In this document: positions 1-12,891 of the stretch, piece by piece
Numbering within the stretch: position 1 is the stretch's first letter
How the letters are laid out: every line of letters starts with the position of its first letter
NCBI GenBank assembly: GCA_020631735.1
Contig: CM036221.1
Coordinates: 8,289,381 to 8,353,380 of the forward strand
Length of the DNA stretch: 64,000 bases
DNA from: Saccharum officinarum
Taxonomy: Eukaryota > Streptophyta > Magnoliopsida > Poales > Poaceae
Direction: 5' to 3'
Position numbers and translations under genes: made by a program
The notes under the pieces: model-generated
Database searches by the model: none
Seen by the model: only the letters and a program-made list of their open reading frames with translations
Told to the model about the DNA's origin: nothing

Positions 1-1045
1 AGAAAAGCATCAGGAAAGTTAGCCCGCACGTAGGTCAGAGAAATTGCATCGCCCGACTTGACGTCGTTCCTGTGACCGGTTTGGTCACGCTACGCATGTC
101 GGGTCGCTGTCACTGCGTGCCCTGCGGACGCCGTCTATGGTGGGGCCCGCGTGTGCCGCTCTCACGTGGCCACGGCGTTGTGCCGCACTCGTCTCGTCGT
201 GTCGCACAGTACGCCCTCTGTTCCCGGCACCCGTGTTGGCTCTTGATTTTTGCCCTCGTCCCCGTACCAGACCCCCCCTCTTTTCTTTTCTCTTAGGCAC
301 CGTCGCTCGCACGCCTCCTGGTCGAGCGAACCCCGTTCCCTCCTTTCTCCTTTGCCCCACTCAAGCTCGCACAGGGAGCGCACCATGGCCGACGCCCTCC
401 CTACCTCGTGACCCTTCCCCAGTGATTCCCCTCTACGCCGCCTCCACTTTCGGTGCGCTGCACCACCTCCTCTGTTCACCAGCTATAAGATGCCACCTTG
501 CTTGCTTCTCCTCCATTCAACCCCCAGATCCAGAGTCGAGCTCATAGTATCGACTTCCTCTGTTTGCGCTCAGGTAGGAGAAGCTCGGGAAGCGGTCGGG
601 AAGAAGTGGTTGGAGGCAGAGCTACGAGATCCAGCCGTTGCTCGCAGATCTAGGGTTACTAGTCAGAGGTGATGGTGTAACTTGAGAAGAAGGGATCTGG
701 TTTCTGTTGGAGAAGTTCAAGTTCATCCCTGGTTAGTTTAGGTTTTAGAGTTCGCGATGATCTTTGTACCAGTCTCCAATTTCTGGCTTTGTTGGGCATA
801 CGCCATGTTCTGGATAATCGTTTTCCTATTGCTCTTCCACTGTCCCCGTCTTCGTCGATTTCTAGAGAGGTTGTGAGTCGTATCAGTTTTGTTCTTAGTC
901 GTGTTGTCTCTAGATCCCGGAGTGGTTTGGTGTTTGAAGTCGTGTAACCTCTCGTGTAAGTTCAGATCTATGGAATGGAATCGCGTTTCCCTCATTTGAT
1001 TCTTGTTCTGAATCTCGGGACGAGATTCTTTTAAGAGGGGAAGAA
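1..1045 (+). other. 3' internal region of an LTR retrotransposon
   Basis: This stretch lies immediately upstream of a polypurine tract (about 1032-1044) followed by an LTR that starts TGTAACACCCC. It is therefore read as the last part of the internal domain of an element that begins before the window. The first 700 bases are GC-rich with short open frames in several phases, none with recognisable protein motifs. The last 300 bases look like untranslated sequence. No gag or pol domain is visible, so the element could be non-autonomous or its coding part could lie further left. Confidence 0.5.
1032..1044 (+). other. Polypurine tract of the LTR retrotransposon
   Basis: The run TAAGAGGGGAAGA directly precedes the LTR start TGTAACACCCC at 1046. 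A purine run in this place is the usual primer site for plus-strand synthesis. It fixes the element as plus-strand and the following LTR as its 3' LTR. Confidence 0.6.
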
Positions 1046-4000
1046 TGTAACACCCCTGGTGTTACTAGCTTACTTAGCACATGATTAAGGCCTAAAAGAA
1101 ACTAACAAAACGAGTTCTCGGGTTATAAAATTTTAATCGCTCATGGAATGATACTCGACTCTTATGTGACTCACTTCTGTAGTTAGGAAAACTATACAAG
1201 TGTTCTATGTTAGTATTTTAGGTGGAAATATGCCAATGTGATCCTAATAAGAAAAATAGAACAATGTAGGTTCTGAACCTAATTTAAATTCGAGCTTCTG
1301 GATTATGTGCCGGATTGTTTAATCGCTAGCTCGGCGGTTTTTGTGGTGTGTTGTTGTAGTCAATATTTTAGAAATGGTTGTATATACGTGTCTATATTTG
1401 TTAGTTGACTAATTTAGCAAACAAATAAAAATATATAGAGAAAGCTATACACTCACGTATTTGTTTCGATAAGCATTCTTCCAATATAAATATATATAAA
1501 AGCATACAATGGATATACGCATACGAGTATGTAGATTAGTAGCAAAGAAATAATGACATGTTTCTAAGGGGGTGTTTAGTTTGAGGAGTTAAAGTTTAAC
1601 AAACATTGTAGCACTTTCATCTTATTTGATAAAAAGTTTCTAATCTTGGACTAATTAGGCTTAATAGATTCGTCTCGTAAATTACTCCTAATATGTGCCG
1701 ACATGCATGCAATTAGTCTACATTTAGTACTCCATGCATTTGAGGGAACATTGATGTGATGGGAGTTAAACTTTAACAAGTTGCAACCAAACAGGGCCTA
1801 ATTGCATAATTATCTATATGCTTTGATTAAAAGAAAGAAAGAAAATTGCAAAACACACGTACACACACATGAATGACTCATGACTGACCGCTTGCTCAGC
1901 TGCTCGCTGCTCACCGCTGTCGTCTAGCCTGTTCCCCGGGTAATTATGGGCGTGCTCACGCTGCCGTGCTGGCCGCGCTGTGCTTCTGCTTACCCGTCGC
2001 GTCCGCCCTGCACCTCTGCGCACGCTGCCGCACTGTCTCTGCCGTTGCTGCACAAGATCTTGCTGCCCGTCAAGCCGCGGTTTGAACGTGACCTGCACCG
2101 CCTCACGTCCGCGTCGTCGCTCGGTCAAGTCGTCCCGCCGGAGCCATGGAAGAACGCGGCCGCGCCCACGCCGAGTTAATGCCGGCCCTGTCCAAGCGCT
2201 AGCGACAAGCCAGCGGTACCTAGCCTAGCCACCCGCACATGGACGTGCTTCCTTGGTCGTTGCCGGCCTTGACCAAGCCAAAAGACCACAGCCGGCGCAT
2301 CTCTTAAAAGTCCCAGCGGCCATCTCTTGCAGCACCAGCAGTCGAGCTGAGCAAGTTCGCGACCACGGCCGCGTGCCTCATGCCACCTAACCTCGTCGCG
2401 TCCAGTCGAAAGGGTTCGGCACCACCTCCTCCACCACCCTCTGCACTAGCCGTGCGCCACCGCCCGCCGTCCTGCTACCTTGCGCCCGCCGCTGCGTGTG
2501 GCCGTGCCCCTGCGTGCCACGGAGGGCCGAGCCGTGGCACCCTTGAGCGCGTCCAGGCCCGCGCTGCCCTGGCGCCCACGCTGTTGTTTGCGCCCGGTGT
2601 CCGCGCACATGGCCGCTGCCTAGGCCGCCTGCGCCCATGGCCCGGTGGCCATGGGCCGTCGCGGGCTATGCTGCGAGTGCCTGCAGGCGCGTCTTGCCAC
2701 TACAGAGCTACCCCGCCGTTCCTCACTGCCGTCCATGAACATCGCCGAGCTCATGAAATTGGGGGTAAGGTTCGATGCCCTCAGTAGTGGTTGAATGGAT
2801 GGCGTCGTTCGACTCGCCTTGATCCCCTTTATTCGGTGCTCGCCCTATTTTGGTCAGGGGGCTCGCCGTCGGCGTGGTGTCACGTCGCCGTCCATGGCGG
2901 AGCGTCGCTGGCCGCACTGTGCGCACATGGTTAGGCCGCCTTGGCGCTCCTCCGCCCCAACTATCACCTCGGCTGGATCCATGGTAAGCCCCTGACGCTC
3001 AAACACTTGCCGTTAGTTGGGTCCGCGCGGGCCTTTGCTGGCCGGCGTAGTTGCCCAGTGCCACCGCGTGTCAGTTCGCCAAGGACCCCGCGCTAGGAAT
3101 TCAAGGAGACCCAGGGAATTAAGTGAGATAGTCGGTGAGACTAGTTTTAGGATTTCGCTAGGAATCGGGAGTGTCCCAGAGTCTCTTTTGCTTAACTGGC
3201 GGCGCGCGCAGGCTCCCCGCCTGGGCCGCGTTGCTGGGCCGGCCCGCCCGGTCGTGGGCCGTGCTGGGTCGCTTTGCCCTTTTCTTTTTCAAGGAATTTA
3301 ATTAGTGCTTTTCTAATTTAGATTATGAGATGATTTTGTAATTTTCCAAATAAAATTGTATAGGAGTCCAAAAATGGTGAAACTAATTTTGTTAGGCTCC
3401 TAAAATCATGATCTATCTAAAGGTGTAATTGGTTCACATAGTTTTATAATATTTTTAGGCTTGCTCTGATTATTTTGAGATGCTTAATATTGTTAAACAT
3501 GAACTCGTAGGAATTGTTGTGAGAAAATGGTGATAATGTTGACTCGGAAAAATTTTACAGTAAATTTCTAATAATATTATCTGCTCTATGAAATTTTTTG
3601 TAGCTCCAAAATAATTAGTTTCTAAGATAGCTAATAGACTCTGGTTTGAATAAATATTAAATCAATAAAGTGAACAAGCCAACACCTTAGTTTGTATAGC
3701 TAAAGTACTTATGGGAAAGTAATGTCTTATCCGACAACGTGGGCGCGTAGCCTAGTCCGATCTCGCTCGTTAGCTTGAGAGGCGTAATCGCGTTTTAATA
3801 GTCATGATTACCATTGATTATTTACGCTTCTACGTTGCATCCATATATATCATAATAGGAACGATGATGGATCGTGGGGTCATCTAGAGCAACAGGAATG
3901 ATGGTGCCATGATGATCATGTCACACCAATGGAATGCTAACTTTGGTTATATTTTTACCCAGGCAAGCCCCGGTGCATAACCCCTATTATTCTGCACTTT

Positions 4001-5451
4001 ATTTTATGTTTGTGCATTAAGTTTCAAGGAGTTGAATGAAACCCACTTGCATATATATATATCCTGATCCCATGAGTCTTACTAGTATGTCAGGATCGTA
4101 TAGATTGCTATGCTACAGGACTCCGGTAGAAGTCGAGTGATTGCCTGTCACTCGCGAGAGATAGGAAATATATTATTGTTACTGTTATCATGTTATTATC
4201 ACATGGATTATATATGGATAATAATTAGAGACCGGGCGGGACTATACTTGGAATTGGATATGGACTTGGTTGAGCAATCTGAGCGAGGCTCTGGTTGCAT
4301 TTGTCCCGTCTGTGTCGATTAAGGACCGTCCGTTGCATTGGACCCTGATCAAGTCACAGATCTCCTTATCCCGAGCATATACTAGCGGATGGGGGCTAGG
4401 AAGACTTGTTACTCTCTTATCATAGGCTCCGGCTCTTTCCGGACCGACTGATTGGAGGCGGGGATAGGTGGAGGTCTAAGCACCACTTTGAGGCCGGGCC
4501 TCAAGTGTGGGGGCTTGGAGTCCAAGTTTGGACGGGGACCTGGAACCCGTGACAGGAGTGAAACGGATTGGTCTCGCTCGTGCCTAGGGTGTGAGCGAGG
4601 CGTGTGTTTTTCGGGGTACCCAGCTGGGCATATCGATTCGCGAATCGCCGTTTCTACGTGACGGTACGACTTGACTACGATCTGGCACCGTAGTAAGAAA
4701 TGAAAGATGAAAGACGAAAGATGGAAAAATAGTTCTGATGGCTCAACCTTTGCTTGAAAGTAGAACATGTTCTTACCTAGAATGGTTGGTTAATGAACTA
4801 CCGATGACTGCTAATAAAAATTAAATATAAGGATGCACCTTTAGTAATGCTTCCTGCAGTTGCAATAACCCACAAGCCAGATAGCCTTGCATATCCTTGG
4901 ATTCTTTTCTTTTCTTCTGACGGGTAAGTCTTGCGGAGTACAATTGAGTACTCATGGTTTGTTCTACCCTGTTACAGGTGACAGGTGTTCTTGAAGATGA
5001 CATTTGTGTGTGGAAACCTCCTGGTGGGCTCAGTGAGGATTTCCTTTACGTTGCGAATGTAGAGTTGATTTATAACTCTCACCAAAAATGTTTTACAAGG
5101 GAAAGATTACCACCTGTTATCATTTCCTGTATATAAATGTTCATCATGATAATATTTAACTCATCATTAAATGGTTTCATTTCCGCTGAACTCTGATAAC
5201 ATTTTATTTTCCGCTATTATAATTAAACAATGGATTACCCTGATGTTGTACTAAGAGTGATGTAAGAAATGGTAAAGATGTTGTAAGCTTTATCTCTCAT
5301 TTATGATCCTGAGGTAAAAATGTGGATTTTCAAGTTCTCCCTCGGGTGTGCTCGACGGAATCGCAGAATTTAGTGCACTCTCTTGGGTACTTAATGTTTA
5401 ATGGAAGACAAGTACTCTTGAAAGGGCATTAGATTAGACGGTTCTGCCACA
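1046..5451 (+). mobile_element. Long 3' LTR, probable Ty3-gypsy (Tekay-like)
   Basis: The LTR starts TGTAACACCCC after the purine tract and probably ends GTTCTGCCACA at 5450-5451, giving about 4.4 kb. The TG...CA ends, the length and the TGTAACACC start resemble chromovirus (Tekay-type) LTRs of grasses; this clade call is from memory and not tested. An alternative end is TGTTACA near 4976. The preferred end is supported because the sequence from 5452 matches the inside of a DNA transposon (compare 26455 on), as expected if the retroelement inserted into it. The LTR contains a MITE at 1568-1798, a GC-rich segment at 1950-3290 and otherwise AT-rich DNA. No gene was recognised in it. Confidence 0.45.
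1568..1798. mobile_element. Tourist-like MITE (231 bp) with TAA duplication
   Basis: The left end GGGGGTGTTTAGTTTG and the reverse complement of the right end, GGCCCTGTTTGGTTGC, match as terminal inverted repeats and share a further inner AGTTTAAC stretch. TAA lies on both sides (1565-1567 and 1799-1801), as in PIF/Harbinger-derived MITEs. The inside has the common grass-MITE text around TTAGGCTTAATAGATTCGTC. It sits inside the long LTR and is younger than it. Confidence 0.75.
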
Positions 5452-6425
5452 CGCATGAGGAATGCTCGTGCCTCCTCCATCATCTGCGCCCCAGCAGCTA
5501 CTATAGGTGGCTGCGGCAGGTGGGTCCCGTTGCAACATGTGCAACACCCGATCTACTTTTGAAATATTCAGATGTAGCATTTGAAACATACGTCTGTAGA
5601 CAGATGAAACACTTGAAACATATGTATGAAACACTTGAAAACCATTGCAAAACATACGCAACATCTAGATAAAACACTTGCAACATATGTGTGAAACGTA
5701 TGCAACATCTAGATAAACACACTTGCAACATGCATCTGAAAAAACAGATGAAACATTGAAAACAGAAGCTTGCAACATACATGTACAACAATTTCAACGT
5801 ATGCAACATCCTGATCTAATTTTGCAACAACCATATGAAACACTTGCAACATACCTATGGAGAATCTGAAACACTTGAAACATACTCTTGAAACATGCGT
5901 TGTTTGCCCTTCTTCTTTTGAATGACGCAAAGCAGACCGGGGAACAGCTGGTTCCGGCCAGCCGGCGGCCGAGGATGGTGGTGCGACCTATCAGTGGCTA
6001 GTTGCGCCTACGCCTGGCCTAGCCTAGCCAACGACAGCCCCTCTCCTGGCCGCCTAGCCACACGCAACGGTCGGCGCCTGCGCAGCACTCGGTGAGCATG
6101 GTGGATAGGGAGGAAGGCGACCACCGGTGCTCAGATGCGGTGGAGATGGAGGATGGAGGAGGGCACGGGGGAGGCGGAGGGTACGGCGTCGGGGAACAAT
6201 CTGGTGAGAGCGGGGCTCGGTGGACGGTGCGGACATCGTGGCGCAACGAGCGACTGGGTGAGGAGGAAGAAAATGCGGACATTGCGGTGTAGCGAGCAAC
6301 TGGGCGAGGCGGAAGAAAATTGTGTTTATTATTTTTAGATGGACCGTGAGGGGAGCAGGCCGGGCTGGTCCGTAGGCATAGGGAGCCAGCGTCTGAGTGG
6401 ATGGACGCCCTAACTCTAGCATTAC
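5452..6425 (+). mobile_element. Mutator-like non-autonomous element, copy A
   Basis: From about 5530 to 5900 the sequence is a degenerate array of GCAACAT and GAAACACTTG motifs spaced about 20-25 bp. It is followed by a GC-rich arm (5930-6420) ending in GGACGCCCTAACTCTAGCATT. The same two-part layout occurs at 13.5, 26.4, 28.1/42.1 and 47.9 kb. The left terminal repeat is missing: the retroelement LTR ends where the element's inner sequence starts. The short open frames in it are low-complexity shadows of the repeat and are not called as genes. Confidence 0.6.
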
Positions 6426-6692
6426 CGTTTCGGATAAGATAGAGGATGGAGAAAGAATAGGCGGGAGAGAGAAAGAGGAGTGCAGACGAAGGGAGAAACA
6501 TTGAACTTATTATGGACCCATATTAAGAAATAGATGCGATGCAATGCAATAGGATGTGTGGTTTTCTGGAGATATTCATTTAACGGTGACATATTTGCTA
6601 TGGAAACTTCTCTCAAGTTTCAAGGCTGTCCTAATAAGACCAACACAACAGTTTACACACATTAATTCTAAAAAAACAGTTTACACATATTA
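6426..6692. other. Unassigned AT-rich spacer
   Basis: This spacer lies between copy A and the following MITE. It contains two near copies of ACAGTTTACACA at about 6648 and 6678. No gene, terminal repeat or promoter was recognised. Confidence 0.4.
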
Positions 6693-7016
6693 AGGCAGTC
6701 CCAATCCAGAAACTATGAGTTAGTTTCCATACTTGCTAACTAATATAGACACCACCTACGTAAACTATGCTCTCAGTGGATAGTTTCTACAAATAAAATG
6801 TTTATCCAATGATCTATCTTCTCTCTTATAGCATCTACCAATCACATCTCTTTGTATTTTTGTTCTCATTTAGAAATGGTTTTCTATACAAGAAACCATT
6901 TCCTTCTCTCTCTTCAATAACTATAGTGATACATCAACATTTTTCTTATTAGTTGGAAGTTTGGAACACTAATTAATAGCTATAGAAACCATCTAATTTC
7001 TGGGTCGGGAGTGCTT
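6693..7016. mobile_element. Tourist/Harbinger-like MITE with TTA duplication
   Basis: The ends AGGCAGTCCCAATCCAGAAA and the complement of the right end, AAGCACTCCCGACCCAGAAA, form inverted repeats. TTA flanks both sides (6690-6692 and 7017-7019). The 324-bp length and AT-rich interior fit a MITE. It lies just downstream of the DUF6598 gene's 3' end. Confidence 0.7.
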
Positions 7017-8283
7017 TTACTTCGGTAGAGTTCAGCTAGGTGCTGCACAACTTATATTATTATTGGTAGACACAACATCACTAATCAGATATGGCCACAG
7101 CAAAGCATGCACATCTGCCAATGAAAATGATGCTTATCTGCAAACTTGTTAGGGGTCCATTATTGACCAAGCAACCTTCACGCGCATCTTAGTGACACCA
7201 ACTGTAATTACAGCTTCTTCTCTGCCTTTCTTCTTTGGAGAAAATCCAATCCTGCGTACAGATTTACCACCACCCGTCTTTGCAACAATTATCAGCCAAT
7301 CCTTTACAAAAACGGACACAACAGGTCGCTTAAGTTGGATAGCTCTATGGCCCTGCTTGGAACCGATTAAAATCAGATTCCTCATCGCCAACCGCAACAA
7401 TCCTGCTAAACGGCATGCGACATCGATGATTCTTCCCACCACGTAAGAGATCACGGCCACGAGATTGAACCACAGCACCACGGATTCCCAGTACCATGGC
7501 CGCGGAGACGCGGTTTCGCTACTGCACCGCGCTGCTGTAGACCGCGGTCCCAAACATGGCCTACGACTATCGCCAGACACTTTGCTATCATAAAGCACAA
7601 GGCTTTTCCTGATGCTGGAGGTGTGAGCAGTGATTTTTCCATCAAAATGTCCCTCTATAACTTCAACTGCAATAGTTTGCCTCCACTGCAATAGGTGCAA
7701 CTGCATACGTCACGTCCACAGTACCGAGCCTGGTTGAAAGAGAATTGGTTTCAAGCTTACATTCCTTCAGTGATCGGTGCACCGTGCCTTTGATAAACAA
7801 CACTCCTTTGCTGAGTTCTCTGTCCTGCCCATGACGACCCTTTATCTTCAGATCAATCTCAACATACATAGCATCTAATAATACAAGTCCTCGTTTTGGG
7901 TCAGTCAAGATCAAAGGAGTATCCTGCGAAAGGGTTTACATGATAGGTCAGTGACAAATTATTCTAATTACATAGCGTTGTGAAAAAAGTGGATGAAATT
8001 TAGGCTACACAGCACGCTAAAGATGTTAGCGCAGCTGGCACTGGTCCAGCAGATATGGATCATCTAGTTTTACCATTTACAACCATGCAAATATAGAATG
8101 CTAGCCCACCAGAATCTACAAACAAGCACTAAAAACAAGCATGGCAAGTTTTCTAAACACAAGAAATAAATTAGTGGCGTCCACAATTTTAACTTCCATC
8201 GCCATGAATTCAAACAGCAGATGAGGATGGGACTGGCTGATACATTCTCAACCAATAGAAATCAATTTTAATGTCAGTATATA

Positions 8284-8541
8284 CTCTCTCCGCGTCCTCA
8301 AAAGAACGTAATTCTAGAACAGTGTCATGTTTTACTAGATCAAGTTTGACCAATTATAGATAAAAATATAAATATTTATAATATCAAATAAATACCATTA
8401 AATTAATTACCAAATGTATTTTCATAATAAATTGATTTTGGAGCCATAAATGTTAATACTATTTATTAGAAACTTGGTCAAACGTGGAGCTCTTTAACTG
8501 GCACACAACCCATAGTTGTATTCTTTTATGGACAGAGGTAG
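8284..8541. mobile_element. Stowaway-type MITE in DUF6598 intron 2
   Basis: The ends CTCTCTCCGCGTCC and GGACAGAGGTAG are a degenerate form of the Stowaway terminus (CTCCCTCCGTCC), with TA at both flanks (8282-8283 and 8542-8543). The interior has the typical ACTAGATCAAGTTTGACCA and AACTTGGTCAAACGT text. Stowaway elements derive from Tc1/mariner transposons. Confidence 0.8.
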
Positions 8542-9577
8542 TAGATTTTAGCCCTTATGATCTTGGTACAAAATATAGGGTGTAATATTTATTGAAACAA
8601 AAAGCAAGCAATGTATTGTTTGTGTGTTGGGAAGAGAAGGAGCTGTACCTTAGAGTTAATGAGTTGGCATCGGTCTCTCGGGCGGCGGTAGAGAAAAACA
8701 CACTTCTTGTCAATGCAGTCCCGGGCAATGACAGTGCCATACACTCGGATCGGGTAGCCGACATCCGAAGAGGCTATCTTGGCAGATAAGATGTTTACTC
8801 CCCCGCAAAGCATGTGTGGCTTGTTCATTTCGAATGCATCATCATCAGTAAAATCTCATCGGACCATGGGGCGCTGTGCCACAGGAAAACCCACAAAGTA
8901 AACAAGGTACCTTGAATTCATGCTCACAATAAATAATAGTTCTAGCAAGACTAGATGAAAATGCAAACAATCATATAAAAAATGAAGAGAAAAGAGAAGA
9001 CATTGCCAGAAGAATCGTGGGCGACTTACCCTCCTCGTCGAGGGCGAAACTTGCAAGATTGACGAAGCAGAGCTGGTTGTAGTAGATGCCCTTCTGCTAG
9101 GGATCAAAATCGAGGATGCGAGCCTCTGCTTCCCGCCGCCGACCTTCAGGGTCCCCCGCCTCCTGGAGACGACGGGCCTTCTCCAGCGCTTCCTCCCTGA
9201 GCCTCTCCGCCTCCGCTGCTCGGTCTGCCTCGGTCATGCCGGAGAAATCCGGAGCCCTCATCTCGGAGGCGAGCCGGACGTACTCCCGCCCCAAGCGCAG
9301 CAGCCCCTCATTGGCCTCGCCTCGCTTCACCGCCTCGTCCCACGCTTGCTCACGGAGCCGCGCCGACGATGCCGCGCGGTAGGATTCACTCAAGCCTGAT
9401 AGATCAGGATACTCCGCCGCCGCAGAAGCACTCCTCCGGTGACGACGAGGATAGACGATCTTGTTGAGGTCCGCAATCTGCTGGCCCAACGCGTCCAATC
9501 GCTTCTCCATCACCAGCGACTCTGCCCACATAGGCACCTTCCACTACGTGAAAAAAGCACAATGGAAGCGCCCCCTC

Positions 9578-9658
9578 CACTGTAGGGGCGGCTGGCTTTT
9601 CGAGCCACCCTTATAGTGGTTCGGGCGGGGCCTAGCTTACCGGCCGCCCTTATAGTGG
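9578..9658. repeat. CACTA left subterminal repeats
   Basis: Three units are visible: CACTGTAGGGGCGGCTGG at 9578-9595 and two reverse-type units ending CCCTTATAGTGG at 9605-9619 and 9642-9658. In En/Spm elements such clustered motifs bind the element's own DNA-binding protein; that role here is inferred. Confidence 0.7.
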
Positions 9659-9843
9659 GGGGTCACTGGAATACAGAAGAATCAGGCAGCAATATAAAAT
9701 TTGCCAAGTCGGAGACTGAACAGGCAATGTCAAGGATACTGAAATATTCTGACAGGGAAAAGGGCTTATTCACTCCTTCTAGAGGGAGGGACGAGCTCAG
9801 CCTTGGCTTGGGAAACCCCGAGCACACAGGCCGTGTCAGGGAG

Positions 9844-12561
9844 ATAGGGAAACTGACAACATGGGAGAAAGGATTCTCGGAGGATGTACAGACCTACAAG
9901 AAACATGGCAGACACCAAAAATCTGAGTTTGAGCTCCTAGTGAAGACTCTAGTTGCCAAGGAACTGCGGGAGCAAGGAGTGTCTACTGAGCCGCGGACAC
10001 AAATGGAGCCGCCTGGAGAATTGGCTCTAATTGACAGCTCTGCATGTTCCCAGCAGCCAAGGTTCCAATGCAACCCCCACCTCAGTCGATCTCATACGGG
10101 AGCCAACTCCTTGCACCCGGTTCATTCCCGTCGGTAGGGGAAACACGATGGTTGAGGTGGCAACGAGTGTGTCACATCCTCCAGGTGGCATCTGGTAGGA
10201 TAAAGAGGTCCCACATGACTACAGTAAGGTCGAGGTGCACACCGTGAAGCCTGAGTTCTCGACGCATAAGATAGAACACCCAACTAGCGAGGGGATACGT
10301 GAGCTTGGACTAGTCACAAAACAGTTCATCCTCTGGTACAAGAAGGACATTGTGTTGAATGTTGCATCACCAGTTTCGAGTGATGTACATCTGGAGAGAG
10401 TTGTTGAGGAAGGAGAGGTATATTCACCGTCTCGTGAGGACCACATGCATGAGATGCCACATTGTTCCCCGAATCCTATCCACGACACGACACAACCTTC
10501 TCCAGCTCGTGCCGAGCAACGGCATGACGAGACGTCGCATGTGCCTCACAATCCACCGCCTCCTTCTCCAGCTCGTGGCGAGTCAGGGCATGACGGCACG
10601 CCGCATGAGCCTCACAGTCCACATCCTTCTATAGCTGGTGCCGAGCCAGAGCATGACAAGACGTTGCATGTGCCTCCCAAGCCACAACCTTCTCCAGCTC
10701 GTGCCGAGCAAGGCCATGATGAGATGCCACAGTCTTCTCAACAAGCGCAACCGACAAATGAAGGTCATGAAATAGAAGTTCGTGAATGTGAAGCTTGTAA
10801 AAAGATTCCCATCATGATAAGGCCCGACAAGGTAAGGGGTACAGGGTCGAAATCTTTTGTGGAAATGCCCTGCTCGGGTATATACAAGTGGTATGCCCAT
10901 GACTAGTTCAAGCCTGAGAACCAAGGTAACAACCAATTTGCTTATTGGTTGCCCCAAGACCCCACACATTACAAACCGGTACAGAAGTATCCAGATATTG
11001 AGGACATCGAGTGGTCAAAAGACTTCCCGAGCAATTATGTAAGAGGCAAAAAATTCCTACCAAACCGAGTCATGGAGAAAATGCCATATGAAATGAGAAG
11101 GTTCCATGATTGGTACTTACATGTTATCCGTACAAAGCTAGATTTGATACAAGCAGTACTACCTGAAGGCACATTTGGAAGCCCAGAGGGGATTATTGCC
11201 TTTGGCTTCAATGACGTCCAGTCATGCTTTCACCTCAAATCAATGGAAATAAATCTCATTCGCACGTGGTGCCGTAAGTCCTTGCCCCCTTGATATGATA
11301 TGAATGTAACTTAGTTGGATTTTGCTGTAACTAACTCACATCGCGATTTATAGAATGCAAGCACACCTTGTGAAACAAATGTCCAACACGAGAGTCGGGT
11401 ATGTAGACCCTCAACCTATAGCACAGACAAAATTTAATTACCCGAGTAAATGGAAACTGGACCACCCAAAGCTAGCTGCTAGAAAGACAGTTGAGGAGAA
11501 AGAGCAGATTCGGGCAAGGATAATAAGGGAAGAGTCCCTTCAGGTTGCGACATACCTTGCCACATCTTTTAAGCATCTCCAACACAACACTAAGATATGA
11601 TATGGATACCATACAACTTCGAGTAAGTTTGACTCTATACTTAAACATTGTTCGGTATATCATTGTTTGACGCACAGCAACTTATCCGTTTATTCTATGA
11701 TTAAATTCATGCAGCAACCACTGGATACTCATATGCCTCGAGGTTGATAGGAGCATGGCATGGGTCTGTGACCCTCACACATATAAAGACTTCATATCGA
11801 TTCTCTACACGTATGCATATCAATAATCCTCATTACCTTCTATGTTTCACTTTAATGTTGACTTTTGCATACTAACAAGTTGCATTTGCTATAATCATCC
11901 GAACAGGGCATTCAGACACTGTGTCGGAGGAAAAAAGGAAGGCATGATCCAACAAGAAAGCACAAATTGTGTGTCAAAACTCTATGTTCGGTAAGTGCAA
12001 CTTAGTTTGGCACTAAATTACATGGTTTTCACTCCTATTACTTAACATTTCCATATGCAAATTGAAACACACAGTTCCCCAAGCAAAGGATCGGGAGTCT
12101 ACATTGTGGATATTACGTATGTGCTTTTATGAGTAACACAGGTGCCTACAGGAGACACATAGATTTGGTAAGCTTGAATTTCTTAGGTCGTAGTATAAAA
12201 ACATAGATTTGCAATCTCTTGTGTAAACTTTGTATAAAAATATAGCTTTGCAATCTCTTGTATAAACATAGTATAAAAACATAGCTCTGCAATCTCTTGT
12301 ATACACTAGACCTAAACTTAGCTTTTGTTTTGCAATACTAGACCTAAACTTATTCTCTTGTAGTGGGAAGAAGAGCAACACGTGACAAGGGATGTCTACA
12401 AGGATGATGAACTCATAGGGCTCGTCGATGATGTATGCAACTTCATAGTGGACCAGGTTATGTACTACAAAGGGGCATTCCATGACGTCACCTCCGACTT
12501 GGGTAGGAACCCTTTGTGCCAACACCTCCGTGAGCTTGACAGATTGCGTCTAGGCCGTTGA
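9844..12561 (+). pseudogene. CACTA-borne gene with Ulp1-like (C48) protease region
   Basis: The gene encodes a protein resembling those carried by grass CACTA elements. Visible parts: TYKKHGRHQKSEFELLVKTL (9890-9960), four degenerate repeats built on PSPARAEQGHDE (10490-10730), the block MEKMPYEMRRFHDWYL to FHLKSMEINLIRTW (11070-11270), and a C-terminal peptidase spread over exons 11715-11810, 11907-11990, 12075-12167 and 12364-12561. The peptidase keeps the Ulp1/SENP order of catalytic residues: His in HWILICLEV, Asp in WVCDPHTYKDF, Gln in KQRIGS and Cys in LHCGYYVC. Breaks: a frameshift near 10045, TAG at about 10192 and 10904, and a short insertion near 11597 that shifts frame. The last exon ends at TGA 12559-12561. 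Exon limits are by eye. Confidence 0.65.
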
Positions 12562-12891
12562 TTACAATTTGATGGACTTGTCAAACTTAACTTTTAGATT
12601 GACTTGTGGATGTAATGGACTTGCCGGGTTCAATGATGGACTCGTGGAACCTTAACTTTTGGATGGACTTGTGGATGTAATGGACTTTGTGGATTTGATG
12701 GACTTGGAACTTTTGAATTTGTAAATTTGATGATGGAACTTGAATTTGATGTTTGTGTTGGGATGTGATCAGATTTGATATTATATATGTTGTGCTGTTA
12801 ATTTGATTATATATATGTTTATATATGTATGCTGTGATGTGGTCAAATTTGATTATTATAATTTTTATTTTTATTTTTTTTGCTGAAAATT

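Noticed and set aside
4970..4982. TGTTACAGGTGACAGG as the right end of the long LTR
   Set aside because: The sequence that follows looks like more LTR, and 5451/5452 is a better junction because copy A sequence begins there; kept only as an alternative.
5415..5450. Left terminal repeat of copy A within ATTAGATTAGACGG
   Set aside because: The resemblance to the other ends is short, no flanking duplication fits, and the stretch is better explained as the LTR end.
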